Below, one piece after another: positions 17,379-26,092 of a stretch of 64,000 nt of DNA. The first letter of the stretch is position 1, and every line of letters begins with the position of its first letter. A program made the position numbers and the translations under genes. This DNA is from CAVPOO01 sp963707015 (lineage in GTDB: Bacteria > Pseudomonadota > Gammaproteobacteria > Thiohalobacterales > Thiohalobacteraceae): assembly GCA_963707015.1 (NCBI GenBank), contig CAVPOO010000021.1:1-64000 (forward strand), given 5' to 3'. The notes under the pieces were generated by a model. That model had not been told where the DNA came from. It searched no databases and saw only the letters and a program-made list of their open reading frames with translations.

Positions 17379-19253
17379 CTACTCAAAGTCTTCAATCTTG
17401 TGGCCAGCCATCGCCTTGCGGATATTCGCATTCATGCGCCGTGTCACATAATCCGCACTGGCCTGTTCAAGCTGTTCCATCGCCTGTTTGATCGCACGCG
17501 GGTCATCGCCCTGCCGAGCGGCCGCCAGTTGCCGGGCGGCATGCTCGATCGGTTCGCGCTCGTCCGCGCCGAGAAACACCTCGCCGTCCTCGGCAAGGGC
17601 CGCATGCAAAGCCTCCAGCACGCGATCCGCCTCGACCTGCTGTTCGCGCAGGCGGCGCGCCTGAATATCATCGCGGGCGTAATCGATCGAGTCTCTGAGC
17701 ATGGTCTCGATTTCCCGGTCCGTCAGCCCGTAGGAGGGCTTTACGGCAATGCTGCTTTCGACGCCGCTGGCCTCTTCCCGGGCTGTCACACTCAACATAC
17801 CGTCTGCGTCAACCTGGAAGGTCACACGAACCCGGCCCGCACCCGCAGTCATGGGCGGAATCCCGCGCAGTTCAAAACGCGCCAGGGAACGACAGTCACT
17901 GACCAGTTCCCGTTCCCCCTGGCAGACATGCAGAACCATCGCCGTCTGGCCGTCCTTGAAGGTGGTAAATTCCTGGGCCCTGGCAACGGGAATCGTGGTA
18001 TTGCGCGGAATGATCTTCTCGACCAGCCCGCCCATGGTTTCCACCCCCAGGGACAGCGGTATCACATCCAGCAGCAGCATCTCATCGGCCGGCTTGTTGC
18101 CTGCCAGGATATCCGCCTGCAGGGCCGCACCGATCGCGACCACCTTGTCCGGGTTGATTTCCACCAGGGGTTCCTGTTTGAAGAAATCACCCACGCGCTC
18201 CCGCACCCGCGGCACCCGGGTCGAGCCACCGACCATCACCACGGCATGCACATCCTGCGCGCTCACGCCCGCGTCGCGCAAGGCACGCCGGCAGGGATTG
18301 ATCGTCTTGCGTATTAACGGATCGATCAATTCGTTCAACTGCTGGCGGGAAAGCTCGCCCTCCCAGTGCGATCCATCTGCCAATTCGATCTTCAGGGGTA
18401 CGAGTTCCTGCCCGGTCAGGGCCTCCTTGGCACGGCAGGCATCTCGCAGCAGCCGACGCAACTGCCTGTGATCCGCATCATCGCCGATACCGGCCTGCGC
18501 CATAATCCAGCGCGCAATGGCCCGGTCCATGTCATCGCCGCCCAGTGCCGTATCCCCTGCGGTTGCCAGCACCTCGAAAACACCCTTGTTGAGACGCAGG
18601 ACGGACACGTCAAATGTGCCGCCACCCAGGTCGTAGACTGCGATCACCCCATCGGAGCTCCGATCCAGACCGTAGGCGACTGCCGCTGCCGTGGGTTCGT
18701 TCAAGAGCCGGAGCACCCTCAGGCCGGCGAGCTGCGCGGCATCTTTGGTTGCCTGTCGCTGGGCATCGTCAAAATAGGCCGGCACCGTAATAACCACGCC
18801 TGCCAGCTCTCCGCCGAGCGTGCGCTCCGCTCGATCGCGCAGCACCTTCAGTATCTCGGCCGAAACCTCGACCGGACTCACATCGCCGGCCGCGGTGTGA
18901 ATGCGGGGCATACCCGATTCACCGGCCACGAATTCATAGGGCAACCGGTTGCCGATGTGTTTGACATCGTCAATGCCGCGCCCCATCAGCCGTTTGACTG
19001 ACATGATGGTATTGAGCGGATCATCTACCCCCGCCGCCATCGCCTCCCGGCCGACAATCGCCGCGGCTTCCGAGCGATAGCGCACGATCGAGGGCAACAG
19101 GTGGTGCCCATCCGCATCGGACAGCGTGTCGGCACGGCCACTGCGCACCGTCGCGACCAGCGAATTGGTCGTACCCAGATCAATGCCCGCCGCCAGGCGA
19201 TGCTGGTGGGGGGCAGTCGACTGCCCCGGCTCTGTAATTTGCAGTAATGCCAT
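17379..19253 (-). CDS. hscA: Hsp70-type chaperone HscA
   Basis: Specialised Hsp70 that releases clusters from IscU by recognising its LPPVK motif. Present are the N-terminal ATPase domain with IDLGTTNSLVATV, the phosphate-2 region AVYDLGGGTFDVSVL and GGSTRVPRVRERV, then the substrate-binding beta domain and helical lid. The length of 624 aa fits. It lies between hscB and fdx with short spacers. Confidence 0.97.
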   Translation of the reverse strand: MALLQITEPGQSTAPHQHRLAAGIDLGTTNSLVATVRSGRADTLSDADGHHLLPSIVRYRSEAAAIVGREAMAAGVDDPLNTIMSVKRLMGRGIDDVKHIGNRLPYEFVAGESGMPRIHTAAGDVSPVEVSAEILKVLRDRAERTLGGELAGVVITVPAYFDDAQRQATKDAAQLAGLRVLRLLNEPTAAAVAYGLDRSSDGVIAVYDLGGGTFDVSVLRLNKGVFEVLATAGDTALGGDDMDRAIARWIMAQAGIGDDADHRQLRRLLRDACRAKEALTGQELVPLKIELADGSHWEGELSRQQLNELIDPLIRKTINPCRRALRDAGVSAQDVHAVVMVGGSTRVPRVRERVGDFFKQEPLVEINPDKVVAIGAALQADILAGNKPADEMLLLDVIPLSLGVETMGGLVEKIIPRNTTIPVARAQEFTTFKDGQTAMVLHVCQGERELVSDCRSLARFELRGIPPMTAGAGRVRVTFQVDADGMLSVTAREEASGVESSIAVKPSYGLTDREIETMLRDSIDYARDDIQARRLREQQVEADRVLEALHAALAEDGEVFLGADEREPIEHAARQLAAARQGDDPRAIKQAMEQLEQASADYVTRRMNANIRKAMAGHKIEDFE

Positions 19254-19284
19254 CGTTTATCTGAACTGGCGCAGGTCGTCCCGG

Positions 19285-19842
19285 TCAGAAATCGCCAAGT
19301 TCCTCCTGAAGTTCCACCTCGAGTTCCGATGCCTCCTCCGAGAGACGCCGGAAGAACTGCATCCGCTGTACCGCCGCGACTGCATCGGCCGCGGGTTCCG
19401 CATGATCGCGGTCCAGCAAGCGGGCGACATCCTCTGTCAGGCTCGCTACCCGTTGATCGATCCGTTCCATCAGATCCGCCACCGACTGCAATGGGTCGTC
19501 CTGGCCCCTGACCTCCGCAAGTGCTTCACGCAGTTCGATTTGCTCCATCAGGAACTCGGGGTCCTGATGGGTCTGCTGTTGGTCCTGAAAAACATGCCCG
19601 CGCTGCTCGAGCAGGTAACGCGCCCGTGCAATCGGGTCCCTGAGCACGCGATAGGCCTCGTTGATCTGTGCCGCCTGCTGCATGGCGACGCGTCGCTCCT
19701 GATCGGACGCGCTGGCGTACCGATCGGGGTGCACCCTGTGCTGGAAGGCCCGGTAGCGCTCTTCGAGCGCGTCCTTGTCGATACGATAGCGCGGGGCCAG
19801 ACCAAACAGTTCAAAGTAATTGTCGGATAGTGCGTTAGACAT
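19285..19842 (-). CDS. hscB: Fe-S co-chaperone HscB
   Basis: J-domain protein that targets IscU to HscA and stimulates its ATPase. The J domain (residues about 5-75) carries the HPD motif in HRVHPDRYAS, and the C-terminal three-helix IscU-binding domain follows. The start MSNALSDNYFELFGL was chosen as the family N-terminus; the longer open frame upstream is GC-rich spacer. The length is 185 aa. Confidence 0.95.
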   Translation of the reverse strand: MSNALSDNYFELFGLAPRYRIDKDALEERYRAFQHRVHPDRYASASDQERRVAMQQAAQINEAYRVLRDPIARARYLLEQRGHVFQDQQQTHQDPEFLMEQIELREALAEVRGQDDPLQSVADLMERIDQRVASLTEDVARLLDRDHAEPAADAVAAVQRMQFFRRLSEEASELEVELQEELGDF

Positions 19843-19986
19843 TCGTATCGTAGTCGCGCGTCTTGTGCGGGCAGCACATGATTGACTCATGCCGGGACCC
19901 GAGCCACAGGACAGCCGCCCCGTCCGCTCCCGGCGGGCGCCTGTCCCGGGTCTTGAGTCGCATCGATTATTCCGCTCAGACAAACT

Positions 19987-20030
19987 GCGGGCCGGCGGTG
20001 CAGTGGCTCCGCCGCACCTGACCGGCCCGC
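19987..20030 (-). terminator. GC-rich hairpin between iscA and hscB
   Basis: GCGGGCCGG (19987-19995) pairs with CCGGCCCGC (20022-20030), with an inner GGTGC/GCACC pairing inside. It lies in the 200-bp spacer between iscA and hscB, longer than the other spacers of the cluster. No U tract follows, so it may attenuate, or stabilise the iscRSUA message, rather than terminate. The rest of the spacer shows nothing recognisable. Confidence 0.45.
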
Positions 20031-20042
20031 GTGAAACATAGA

Positions 20043-20366
20043 TCAGATGTTAAAGCTCTCTCCGCAACCGCATGCGTCTTTGACGTTAGGGTTGTTGAAC
20101 TTGAATCCCTCGTTAAGCCCTTCTCGCGTATAGTCGAGTTCGGTACCATTGAGATAGACGAGGCTCTTGGGACTCACGAGTACTTTTACGCCGTGGTCCT
20201 CGAAGACTTCGTCATCCGGCCCGATCTCGTCGGCAAACTCGAGCACATAGGCCATGCCCGAGCAACCCGAGGTTCTGACACCCAGGCGCAGACCGACACC
20301 CTTGCCACGATTCGCCAGGAACGTCTTGACGTGATTCGCAGCCGACTCTGTAAGCGTGATCGCCAT
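20043..20366 (-). CDS. iscA: A-type Fe-S carrier IscA
   Basis: Carrier of iron and Fe-S clusters in the ISC path. The 107-aa protein has the three conserved Cys: GCSGMAY (about residue 35) and CGCGESF near the C-terminus (about 99 and 101). It lies 35 bp downstream of iscU. Confidence 0.97.
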   Translation of the reverse strand: MAITLTESAANHVKTFLANRGKGVGLRLGVRTSGCSGMAYVLEFADEIGPDDEVFEDHGVKVLVSPKSLVYLNGTELDYTREGLNEGFKFNNPNVKDACGCGESFNI

Positions 20367-20401
20367 TACCGCACTACCTCTTGCTAACCCAGATTATCTG
20401 A

Positions 20402-20809
20402 CTACGCGCTCTTTGTCTCACCAGCGCGCATGCCGGATTTTTTCTCGTAATCCGTTATGGCTGCCCGGATGGCATCTTCGGCGAGTACCGAGCAATGGAT
20501 CTTGACGGGCGGCAGGGCCAGTTCCTCGGCAATCGCCGTGTTCTTGATCTCGCTGGCCTGTTCCAGCGTCTTGCCCTTCACCCACTCGGTGAGCAGACTC
20601 GAGGAGGCAATCGCACTGCCGCAGCCATAGGTCTTGAACCGCGCATCCTCAATCACCCCCGCCGCATTCACCTTGATCTGCAGCTTCATCACATCCCCGC
20701 AGGCCGGCGCACCCACCATGCCCGTCCCGATGCTCGCATCACCCGTGTCAAAACTCCCTACATTGCGGGGATTCTCGTAATGATCCAGAACCTTGTCACT
20801 GTAAGCCAT
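20402..20809 (-). CDS. iscU: Fe-S scaffold protein IscU
   Basis: Scaffold on which [2Fe-2S] clusters are built from IscS sulfur. The ligands are Cys in GAPACGDVM (about 37), TYGCGSA (about 63) and KIHCSVLA (about 106), with the LPPVKIHC HscA-recognition motif. The length is 135 aa. The first half of the gene uses G-ending codons heavily, like iscS; the second half looks like the neighbours. Confidence 0.98.
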   Translation of the reverse strand: MAYSDKVLDHYENPRNVGSFDTGDASIGTGMVGAPACGDVMKLQIKVNAAGVIEDARFKTYGCGSAIASSSLLTEWVKGKTLEQASEIKNTAIAEELALPPVKIHCSVLAEDAIRAAITDYEKKSGMRAGETKSA

Positions 20810-20846
20810 GATTTCGCTCCACTCTACGTTTACCCTGCCAGCCCGC

Positions 20847-22067
20847 TCAATGCGCCGCCCACTGCACCGTGTTCAGATCAATACCCGCCTGGTACATCTC
20901 CCACAACGGCGACAGCTCGCGCAACTTCGCCACCTTCGCCTTGACCAGCTCAACCGTGTAATCCACCTCCGCCTGCGTCGTGTAACGCCCGATCGCAAAC
21001 CGGATCGAACTGTGCGCCAGCTCATCATTGCGCCCCAGCGCCCGCAACACATACGAGGGCTCCAGACTGGCACTGGTACACGCACTGCCCGAGGACACCG
21101 CAATGTCCTTCAGCGCCATGATCAGACTCTCACCCTCGACAAAATTGAAACTCACATTCAGATTGCCCGCAACCCGCTGCGCCAGATCCCCGTTCAGATA
21201 CACCTCCTCCATCGCGCTCAGCCCATCCCACAAACGGTTGCGCAACGCCAGTATCCGCGCACCCTCCGTGACCATCTCCTCGCGCGCTATCCGAAACGCC
21301 TCGCCCATCCCCACAATCTGGTGCGGCGCCAGCGTCCCCGAGCGCAAACCCCGCTCGTGACCCCCGCCGTGCAGCTGCGCCTCCAGACGCACCCGCGGCT
21401 TGCGCCGCACATACAACGCCCCCATCCCCTTCGGGCCGTACACCTTGTGCGCCGAAAAACTCATCAGATCCACCGGCAACCGCTGCACATCAATCGCCAG
21501 CTTGCCCACACTCTGCGCCGCATCCACATGCAGCAACACCCCGCGCTCCCGACACAACGCCCCTATCGCACCAATGTCCTGAATCACCCCAATCTCGTTG
21601 TTGACCTGCATCACCGAGGCCAGCACCGTGTCCGACCTCAGCGCACCCGCAAACCGCTCCAGATCCAGCAGCCCGTTCGGCTCCGGATCCAGATAACTCA
21701 CCTCATAACCCTCCCGCTCCAGCTGCCGACAACTGTCCAGCACCGCCTTGTGCTCGGTCTTCACCGTCACAATGTGCCGACCCTTCTTGCGGTAAAAATG
21801 CGCCGCACCCTTCAGCGCCAGATTGTCCGACTCCGTCGCCCCACTCGTGAAAATGATCTCCTTCGGGTCCGCATTCACCAGCGCCGCCACCTCCGCCCGC
21901 GCCGCCTCAACCGCCGCCTCCGCCGTCCAGCCAAAACTGTGCGAACGCGACGCCGGATTCCCAAAGACACCCCCTCGCGTCAGATACCCCGCCATCTTCT
22001 CGGCTACCCGCTCGTCCACCGGCGTCGTCGCCGAATAATCCATGTAAATCGGAGTCACTACACTCAT
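20847..22067 (-). CDS. iscS: Cysteine desulfurase IscS
   Basis: PLP enzyme that takes sulfur from cysteine for Fe-S clusters and tRNA thiolation. The PLP Lys is in SFSAHKVYGPKG (about residue 206), and the active-site Cys loop SSGSACTSASLEPSYVLRALG lies near 328. The length of 406 aa fits. Codons strongly favour G in the third position (GCG, ACG, CCG, GTG, GGG, CGG), unlike hscA or iscR beside it. This also explains a long stop-free antisense frame. The protein itself is ordinary. Confidence 0.98.
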   Translation of the reverse strand: MSVVTPIYMDYSATTPVDERVAEKMAGYLTRGGVFGNPASRSHSFGWTAEAAVEAARAEVAALVNADPKEIIFTSGATESDNLALKGAAHFYRKKGRHIVTVKTEHKAVLDSCRQLEREGYEVSYLDPEPNGLLDLERFAGALRSDTVLASVMQVNNEIGVIQDIGAIGALCRERGVLLHVDAAQSVGKLAIDVQRLPVDLMSFSAHKVYGPKGMGALYVRRKPRVRLEAQLHGGGHERGLRSGTLAPHQIVGMGEAFRIAREEMVTEGARILALRNRLWDGLSAMEEVYLNGDLAQRVAGNLNVSFNFVEGESLIMALKDIAVSSGSACTSASLEPSYVLRALGRNDELAHSSIRFAIGRYTTQAEVDYTVELVKAKVAKLRELSPLWEMYQAGIDLNTVQWAAH

Positions 22068-22164
22068 CGTCGTCTCACCCTCATACCCGCACCTTCAACA
22101 CCACACTACCCCGCAACAACACCTCATGCCGCCGTCAAACCCGTTCCGCGCCGGCACTGCCCGC

Positions 22165-22656
22165 TCAAACGCAGGCGCTTCTCCGTGGCTTGGCGACCGT
22201 CAGGCCGCCCCGGGTATCCTGCTTCTGATCCTGCCGGTCCGCGACCTGACGGGTCTGGCCGTTTTCCATGAGTTGGCCAAGCGTAATGCCCTTGAGAAAA
22301 TCCCGGATCTGGCCGCTGAGTTCCGCCCACAATTCATGGGTAAGGCACCGCTCCGCGTTGTGGCAGTTATTGAGTCCCCCGCAGCGGGTGGTATCCACGT
22401 TCTCATCGACTGCGCCGATCACCTCTGACACCGCGATCTGCGCTGATGGGCGACTGAGTGAATAACCCCCACCGGGTCCGCGTGTGCTGACAACCAGACC
22501 CTCGCGCCGCAGGCGTGTGAAAAGCTGTTCCAGATAAGACAGGGAAATACCCTGTCGCTCGGAGATCTCTGCCAGCTTGATCGGGCCACCCGTGGAGTGA
22601 AAGGCCAGATCCAGCATGGCCGTTACGGCGTAGCGCCCCTTGGTCGTCAGCTTCAT
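22165..22656 (-). CDS. iscR: Rrf2-family Fe-S regulator IscR
   Basis: [2Fe-2S]-binding repressor/activator of the isc cluster. The winged helix N-terminus begins MKLTTKGRYAVTAMLDLA; the cluster ligands are Cys in TTRCGGLNNCHNAERCLTH (three Cys and the following His, about 92-107). The length is 163 aa. It is the first gene of iscRSUA, and a perfect IscR-type operator lies just upstream (22709-22733), consistent with autoregulation. Confidence 0.97.
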   Translation of the reverse strand: MKLTTKGRYAVTAMLDLAFHSTGGPIKLAEISERQGISLSYLEQLFTRLRREGLVVSTRGPGGGYSLSRPSAQIAVSEVIGAVDENVDTTRCGGLNNCHNAERCLTHELWAELSGQIRDFLKGITLGQLMENGQTRQVADRQDQKQDTRGGLTVAKPRRSACV

Positions 22657-22708
22657 GAATCCCTCTCAAGCATCTCATTCAACAAAACGGAACGTGAGTT
22701 AAATTGCC

Positions 22709-22733
22709 ATACTTGACTATTTTAGTCAAGTAT
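22709..22733 (-). promoter_or_regulatory. IscR-type operator upstream of iscR
   Basis: A 25-bp perfect palindrome: arms ATACTTGACTA and TAGTCAAGTAT around TTT. It agrees with the type 1 IscR site pattern (ATA..YGACTR www YAGTCR..TAT). It lies 53 bp upstream of the iscR start codon and contains the cysE stop codon (22726-22728). A -35-like TTGACT is inside the site on the minus strand. It should mediate feedback repression of the isc transcript by holo-IscR. Confidence 0.85.
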
Positions 22734-23544
22734 TATCTGCCGTCTCATCCGCCGATTCGCCCGCCGCCTCTCGCGGTTCCAGCTCGCGTACCGGTGCCGT
22801 ACTGTGAATCTCGCACGGGCCAAGATCAGGCATCTGGAGTTCGGCCATTTCGGCGCCCAACCCCTTCAAACCCTTGCACATCTCTTCCAGACGCTGGTCC
22901 ATAACGTGGATGTGATCCAGCATGCAATTGATCGCGGTCGCAACGGGGTCCGGCATGTCCTGGGTCGTCCCGTATGCATCAAATCCCATCTTGCGCGCAA
23001 TCTCATCGCGCCTGCGCTGCCGATCGACGGGTCCCGTCTGGACAATGCGCCCGGGAACGCCAACGACTGTTGCATTATCGTGAACGTCTTTCAGGACGAC
23101 TGCATTGGAACCGATACGCACACCGCTGCCAATCTGGATCGGGCCGAGCACCTTGGCACCCGCTCCGATAACCACGTCATTACCCAGTGTCGGGTGACGC
23201 TTGCCCTTCTCCCAGGAGGTACCTCCCAGCGTCACTCCATGATAGAGGGTGCAGTCGTCACCGATTTCCGCGGTTTCACCAATCACCACCCCCATACCGT
23301 GGTCAATAAAGAAGCGCCGGCCAATGATTGCGCCAGGGTGAATCTCGATACCGGTCAGCCAGCGCGCCAGGGTAGAGAGAACGCGCGCCAGCCAGCGGAA
23401 TTCCGCCTTCCAGAGACGATGGTTCAGGCGATGCCAGAGCACCGCATGGATGCCTGGATAGGTGGTCAGAACCTCAAAGGTGTTGCGCGCCGCCGGATCG
23501 CGCTCCAACGCACAGGCCACATCTTCGCGAAGTCGCTCAAACAT
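22726..23544 (-). CDS. cysE: Serine O-acetyltransferase
   Basis: Makes O-acetylserine for cysteine synthesis, so it supplies the substrate of IscS. It has an N-terminal helical domain, then the left-handed beta-helix hexapeptide repeats (GAIIGRRFFIDHGMGVVIGETAEIGDDCTLYHGVTLGG, about residues 92-130) with the catalytic His/Asp pair. The length of 272 aa includes a C-terminal extension of about 90 residues. Its TGA stop is inside the IscR operator, the usual cysE-iscR adjacency. Confidence 0.95.
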   Translation of the reverse strand: MFERLREDVACALERDPAARNTFEVLTTYPGIHAVLWHRLNHRLWKAEFRWLARVLSTLARWLTGIEIHPGAIIGRRFFIDHGMGVVIGETAEIGDDCTLYHGVTLGGTSWEKGKRHPTLGNDVVIGAGAKVLGPIQIGSGVRIGSNAVVLKDVHDNATVVGVPGRIVQTGPVDRQRRRDEIARKMGFDAYGTTQDMPDPVATAINCMLDHIHVMDQRLEEMCKGLKGLGAEMAELQMPDLGPCEIHSTAPVRELEPREAAGESADETADNT

Positions 23545-23690
23545 CAGAAATAAACCGATATCTCAATTGGTTACGATATGGCCAGATAATAACCATTCGC
23601 TGCGCTCGGGTATTCTACATGCTTCACGGGAAAATTCCCACCTCGCCCTCCGGACGGACACCGGCGGCGAGCTTTCCGGGCCGCGGCGGC

Positions 23691-24416
23691 TCAGTTGTCC
23701 CGACGGCAGCGGGTCTGGATAGCGCTCAGAAAGCCGCGCAGGATATTGATCTCATTCTGATCCGGGCGAGCTCTCTGAAAAAGGCGCCGCAGACGCCGCA
23801 TCAAAGTGATCATTTGACCACTTTTCACTGCATCCACCCCGATCAGGGTCTGCTCCAGCTGGGCGAAGAACCCTTCCATCTGGACGCCTGTGGCTGGCGG
23901 AAACTCGGCCTGCCGCATTGCCGGCGCAGGGGCACCACTGGCCAGCCGGATCTCGTAAGTGAAGATCTGAACGGCAGCGGCAATATTCAGCGATGAATAG
24001 GCCGGATTGGCCGGGATGTGGGCAAGATAATGGCAGAGTGCCAGTTCATCGTTGGTGAGTCCGGTGCGCTCGCGGCCAAATACCAGGGCGACCGGCCCCT
24101 CGGCCGCCTCGGTGACCAATCGCTCGCCGCAGGCCCGTGGTTCCAGCTGTGGCCAGGCGAGACTGCGCAGGCGGGCACTGGCCCCGATGATCAACCGGCA
24201 ATCTGCCAGTGCCTCGGGCAGCGTATGGCAGAGCTGTGCGCCGGCCAGCACATCATCCGCCCCCGAGGCTCGCGCCGTGGCCTCTGCGTGGGGGAATACC
24301 TCTGGATTCACCAGGACCAGCCGATCCAGCCCCATGTTCTTCATGGCACGTGCCGTGGCACCGATGTTGCCGGGATGGCTGGGACTGACCAGCACAATAC
24401 GAATGTTCGGTTGCAT
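23691..24416 (-). CDS. trmJ: tRNA (cytidine/uridine-2'-O-)-methyltransferase TrmJ
   Basis: SPOUT-class enzyme that 2'-O-methylates position 32 of tRNAs. The start MQPNIRIVLVSPSHPGNIGATARAMKN is the family N-terminus; the knot motifs VALVFGRERTGLTNDEL and YSSLNIAAAVQIF (about residues 110-150) are present. The length of 241 aa is close to E. coli (246). It lies upstream of cysE, its usual neighbour, with a 146-bp spacer. Confidence 0.93.
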   Translation of the reverse strand: MQPNIRIVLVSPSHPGNIGATARAMKNMGLDRLVLVNPEVFPHAEATARASGADDVLAGAQLCHTLPEALADCRLIIGASARLRSLAWPQLEPRACGERLVTEAAEGPVALVFGRERTGLTNDELALCHYLAHIPANPAYSSLNIAAAVQIFTYEIRLASGAPAPAMRQAEFPPATGVQMEGFFAQLEQTLIGVDAVKSGQMITLMRRLRRLFQRARPDQNEINILRGFLSAIQTRCRRDN

Positions 24417-24438
24417 GCGAGCTTGGGGTACGAATTCG

Positions 24439-25083
24439 TCAATCGGATCTGTTGCTGCCACGCTGACTGCTGTCGACACAGAACTGCGCCAGCTCGGGTA
24501 GAAATACAGCAATCAGATTGTTCATCTCCTCAACAGCCGCGGCGGTTTCATTCCGGGTCACCGGCGCCTGATAGGCGAACGTGTGCGTGGCCAGAACCCG
24601 CTGCCGTGCCATGTCGAACAGCTGTGCACGCAGCTTCAGCTCTACGCTGGCAGGTTCCGTAGTGAAATCCTGCAAAAGATCGAGGAGTTCGAGATCCAGG
24701 CGGAAATCTGCCAGACCGGATGCGCCCGGCCGCAATACCGCCCCGAAGTGGCCCGTCACCTCGAGCACTTGCACGACCAGTGGCGCCAGCAGCTCGCCGG
24801 GGGACATTACCCATTGGCTGCGCACAAGGTAGCCGACGCGGTGTCGACCGCGTCGGTACATCATTCGCTGTGATGAGAGTGCCGAGCCTGTGCGGATCCG
24901 CGAGACATGGATCGCCGGCCCCGATGGATCGGTCTCCCACGGTCTCACCTCGTAGTCGAGTGTATAGAGCTGGACAGCGACCGGTTCGGCTTCGGGTAAG
25001 AGGCTACAGCCGGCCAGGCACAGCAGCAGCCCGCACACCAGCGGGAGCGTCAAACCCGGCCGGGTATTCTCGCTTGCCATCAT
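24439..25083 (-). CDS. ABC-type transport auxiliary lipoprotein
   Basis: PqiC-like auxiliary lipoprotein of Mce-type lipid transporters, expected in the periplasm or outer membrane. The signal peptide ends in the lipobox CLAGC. The mature part has the family pattern VQLYTLDYEVRPW followed by IHVSRIRTGSALSSQRMMYR. ATG 25083 was chosen because GAGGG lies about 7 nt upstream; ATG 25080 is equally possible. The length is 214 aa. It is the last gene of the permease-ATPase-Mce-lipoprotein set. Confidence 0.82.
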   Translation of the reverse strand: MMASENTRPGLTLPLVCGLLLCLAGCSLLPEAEPVAVQLYTLDYEVRPWETDPSGPAIHVSRIRTGSALSSQRMMYRRGRHRVGYLVRSQWVMSPGELLAPLVVQVLEVTGHFGAVLRPGASGLADFRLDLELLDLLQDFTTEPASVELKLRAQLFDMARQRVLATHTFAYQAPVTRNETAAAVEEMNNLIAVFLPELAQFCVDSSQRGSNRSD

Positions 25084-25093
25084 GCACATTCCC

Positions 25094-26017
25094 TCATTCT
25101 CCCGGCCCGGGCAGTTCCAGCGTCGGGCCATAAAGAATGCGACGCGGGTCTTCCTCCAGGCGGCGGCTGATTTGCCGCAGGCTGCCCACCAGTTCCCGTA
25201 TCTCGGCCAGCAGGGATTGAAACTCGGGCAGCGTCTGGCGCGTCAGTCCGCGCAGGTCCCTGCGACTCGCCTGAACGCCCTCCCGAATCACCCGGCTGGT
25301 GCCGGCAATGTCCTCAGCCATGGTCCGCACGGCCTCGGCAGTCTGATCCAGCCGGGTCACCAGCGCAGGCAGTTGGGCGCTCGCCTGGCCCCCGTTATCC
25401 AGCAGCTCGGCAAGGTCCTCGACACCGCCCTCGAGTCTCTCGCGCTGCACGGCCAGGGCGCCGGTCACTGATTCCAGATTTGCCAGTATCTTTTCCGCGT
25501 TATCCAGATTCTTCGCATTCATAAGCTCATGCGCGTCTTGGGCCACAAGATTCAGGTTGGCAATTACCTCTGAAACCACTGTATCAAAACGCGTAAAAAG
25601 CGATGGCCCTGTCTTCAATATGGGGTACTCTTCACCGGGCCTGGGCTGCAATAACGGGGAATCCGCACGCCCGCCAGACAGATCGACTGATGCGATACCG
25701 GTGAGCCCCTGGAAGGCCAGGGTGGCAACCGTGTCCACCGTAATTGGCACACCTGATTCGATCGCCAGGGTGATACGCACCTGTTGAGGATTATCCGGAC
25801 GCAGATCGAGTGCGTTGACCCGCCCCACCTCGACGCCGCGGAACTTGACCGGCGCATCGACGTACAGCCCTGACACGGACTCTTCCATGTAGATGAGATA
25901 GGTTCGGTAATCCCTGGTGAAGTCGCCAAACGCCAGCCACAGCGTGATCCCGATAAACGCAGTGCCCAGAACGATGACAAAGGTGCCGATGAGCGCATAG
26001 TGCTTCCGGGTTACCAT
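25094..26017 (-). CDS. Mce-family lipid transport protein (MlaD-like)
   Basis: Substrate-binding subunit of a lipid ABC transporter, anchored in the inner membrane. One N-terminal membrane helix (YALIGTFVIVLGTAFIGITLWLAF), then the MCE domain (SGLYVDAPVKFRGVEVGRVNALDL), then a long helical region that probably forms part of a periplasmic bridge. The start MVTRKHYALIG follows family practice; ATG 26071 and TTG 26083 are in-frame alternatives. The length of 307 aa is well above E. coli MlaD (183), closer to the longer Mce proteins that come with a PqiC-like lipoprotein. Confidence 0.88.
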   Translation of the reverse strand: MVTRKHYALIGTFVIVLGTAFIGITLWLAFGDFTRDYRTYLIYMEESVSGLYVDAPVKFRGVEVGRVNALDLRPDNPQQVRITLAIESGVPITVDTVATLAFQGLTGIASVDLSGGRADSPLLQPRPGEEYPILKTGPSLFTRFDTVVSEVIANLNLVAQDAHELMNAKNLDNAEKILANLESVTGALAVQRERLEGGVEDLAELLDNGGQASAQLPALVTRLDQTAEAVRTMAEDIAGTSRVIREGVQASRRDLRGLTRQTLPEFQSLLAEIRELVGSLRQISRRLEEDPRRILYGPTLELPGPGE

Positions 26018-26092
26018 CTTTTCGTTACCCGGGCCTGCCAGAAAGTGGCCAGCCCCGCCTCGAGTACTCATGCCGGACCACAAGACCGATGT

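Noticed and set aside
20808..22271. A 487-codon plus-strand open frame opposite iscS and iscU
   Set aside because: It lies antisense to clearly conserved iscS; its product is low-complexity Arg/Pro/His-rich, and it is open only because iscS uses G-ending codons.
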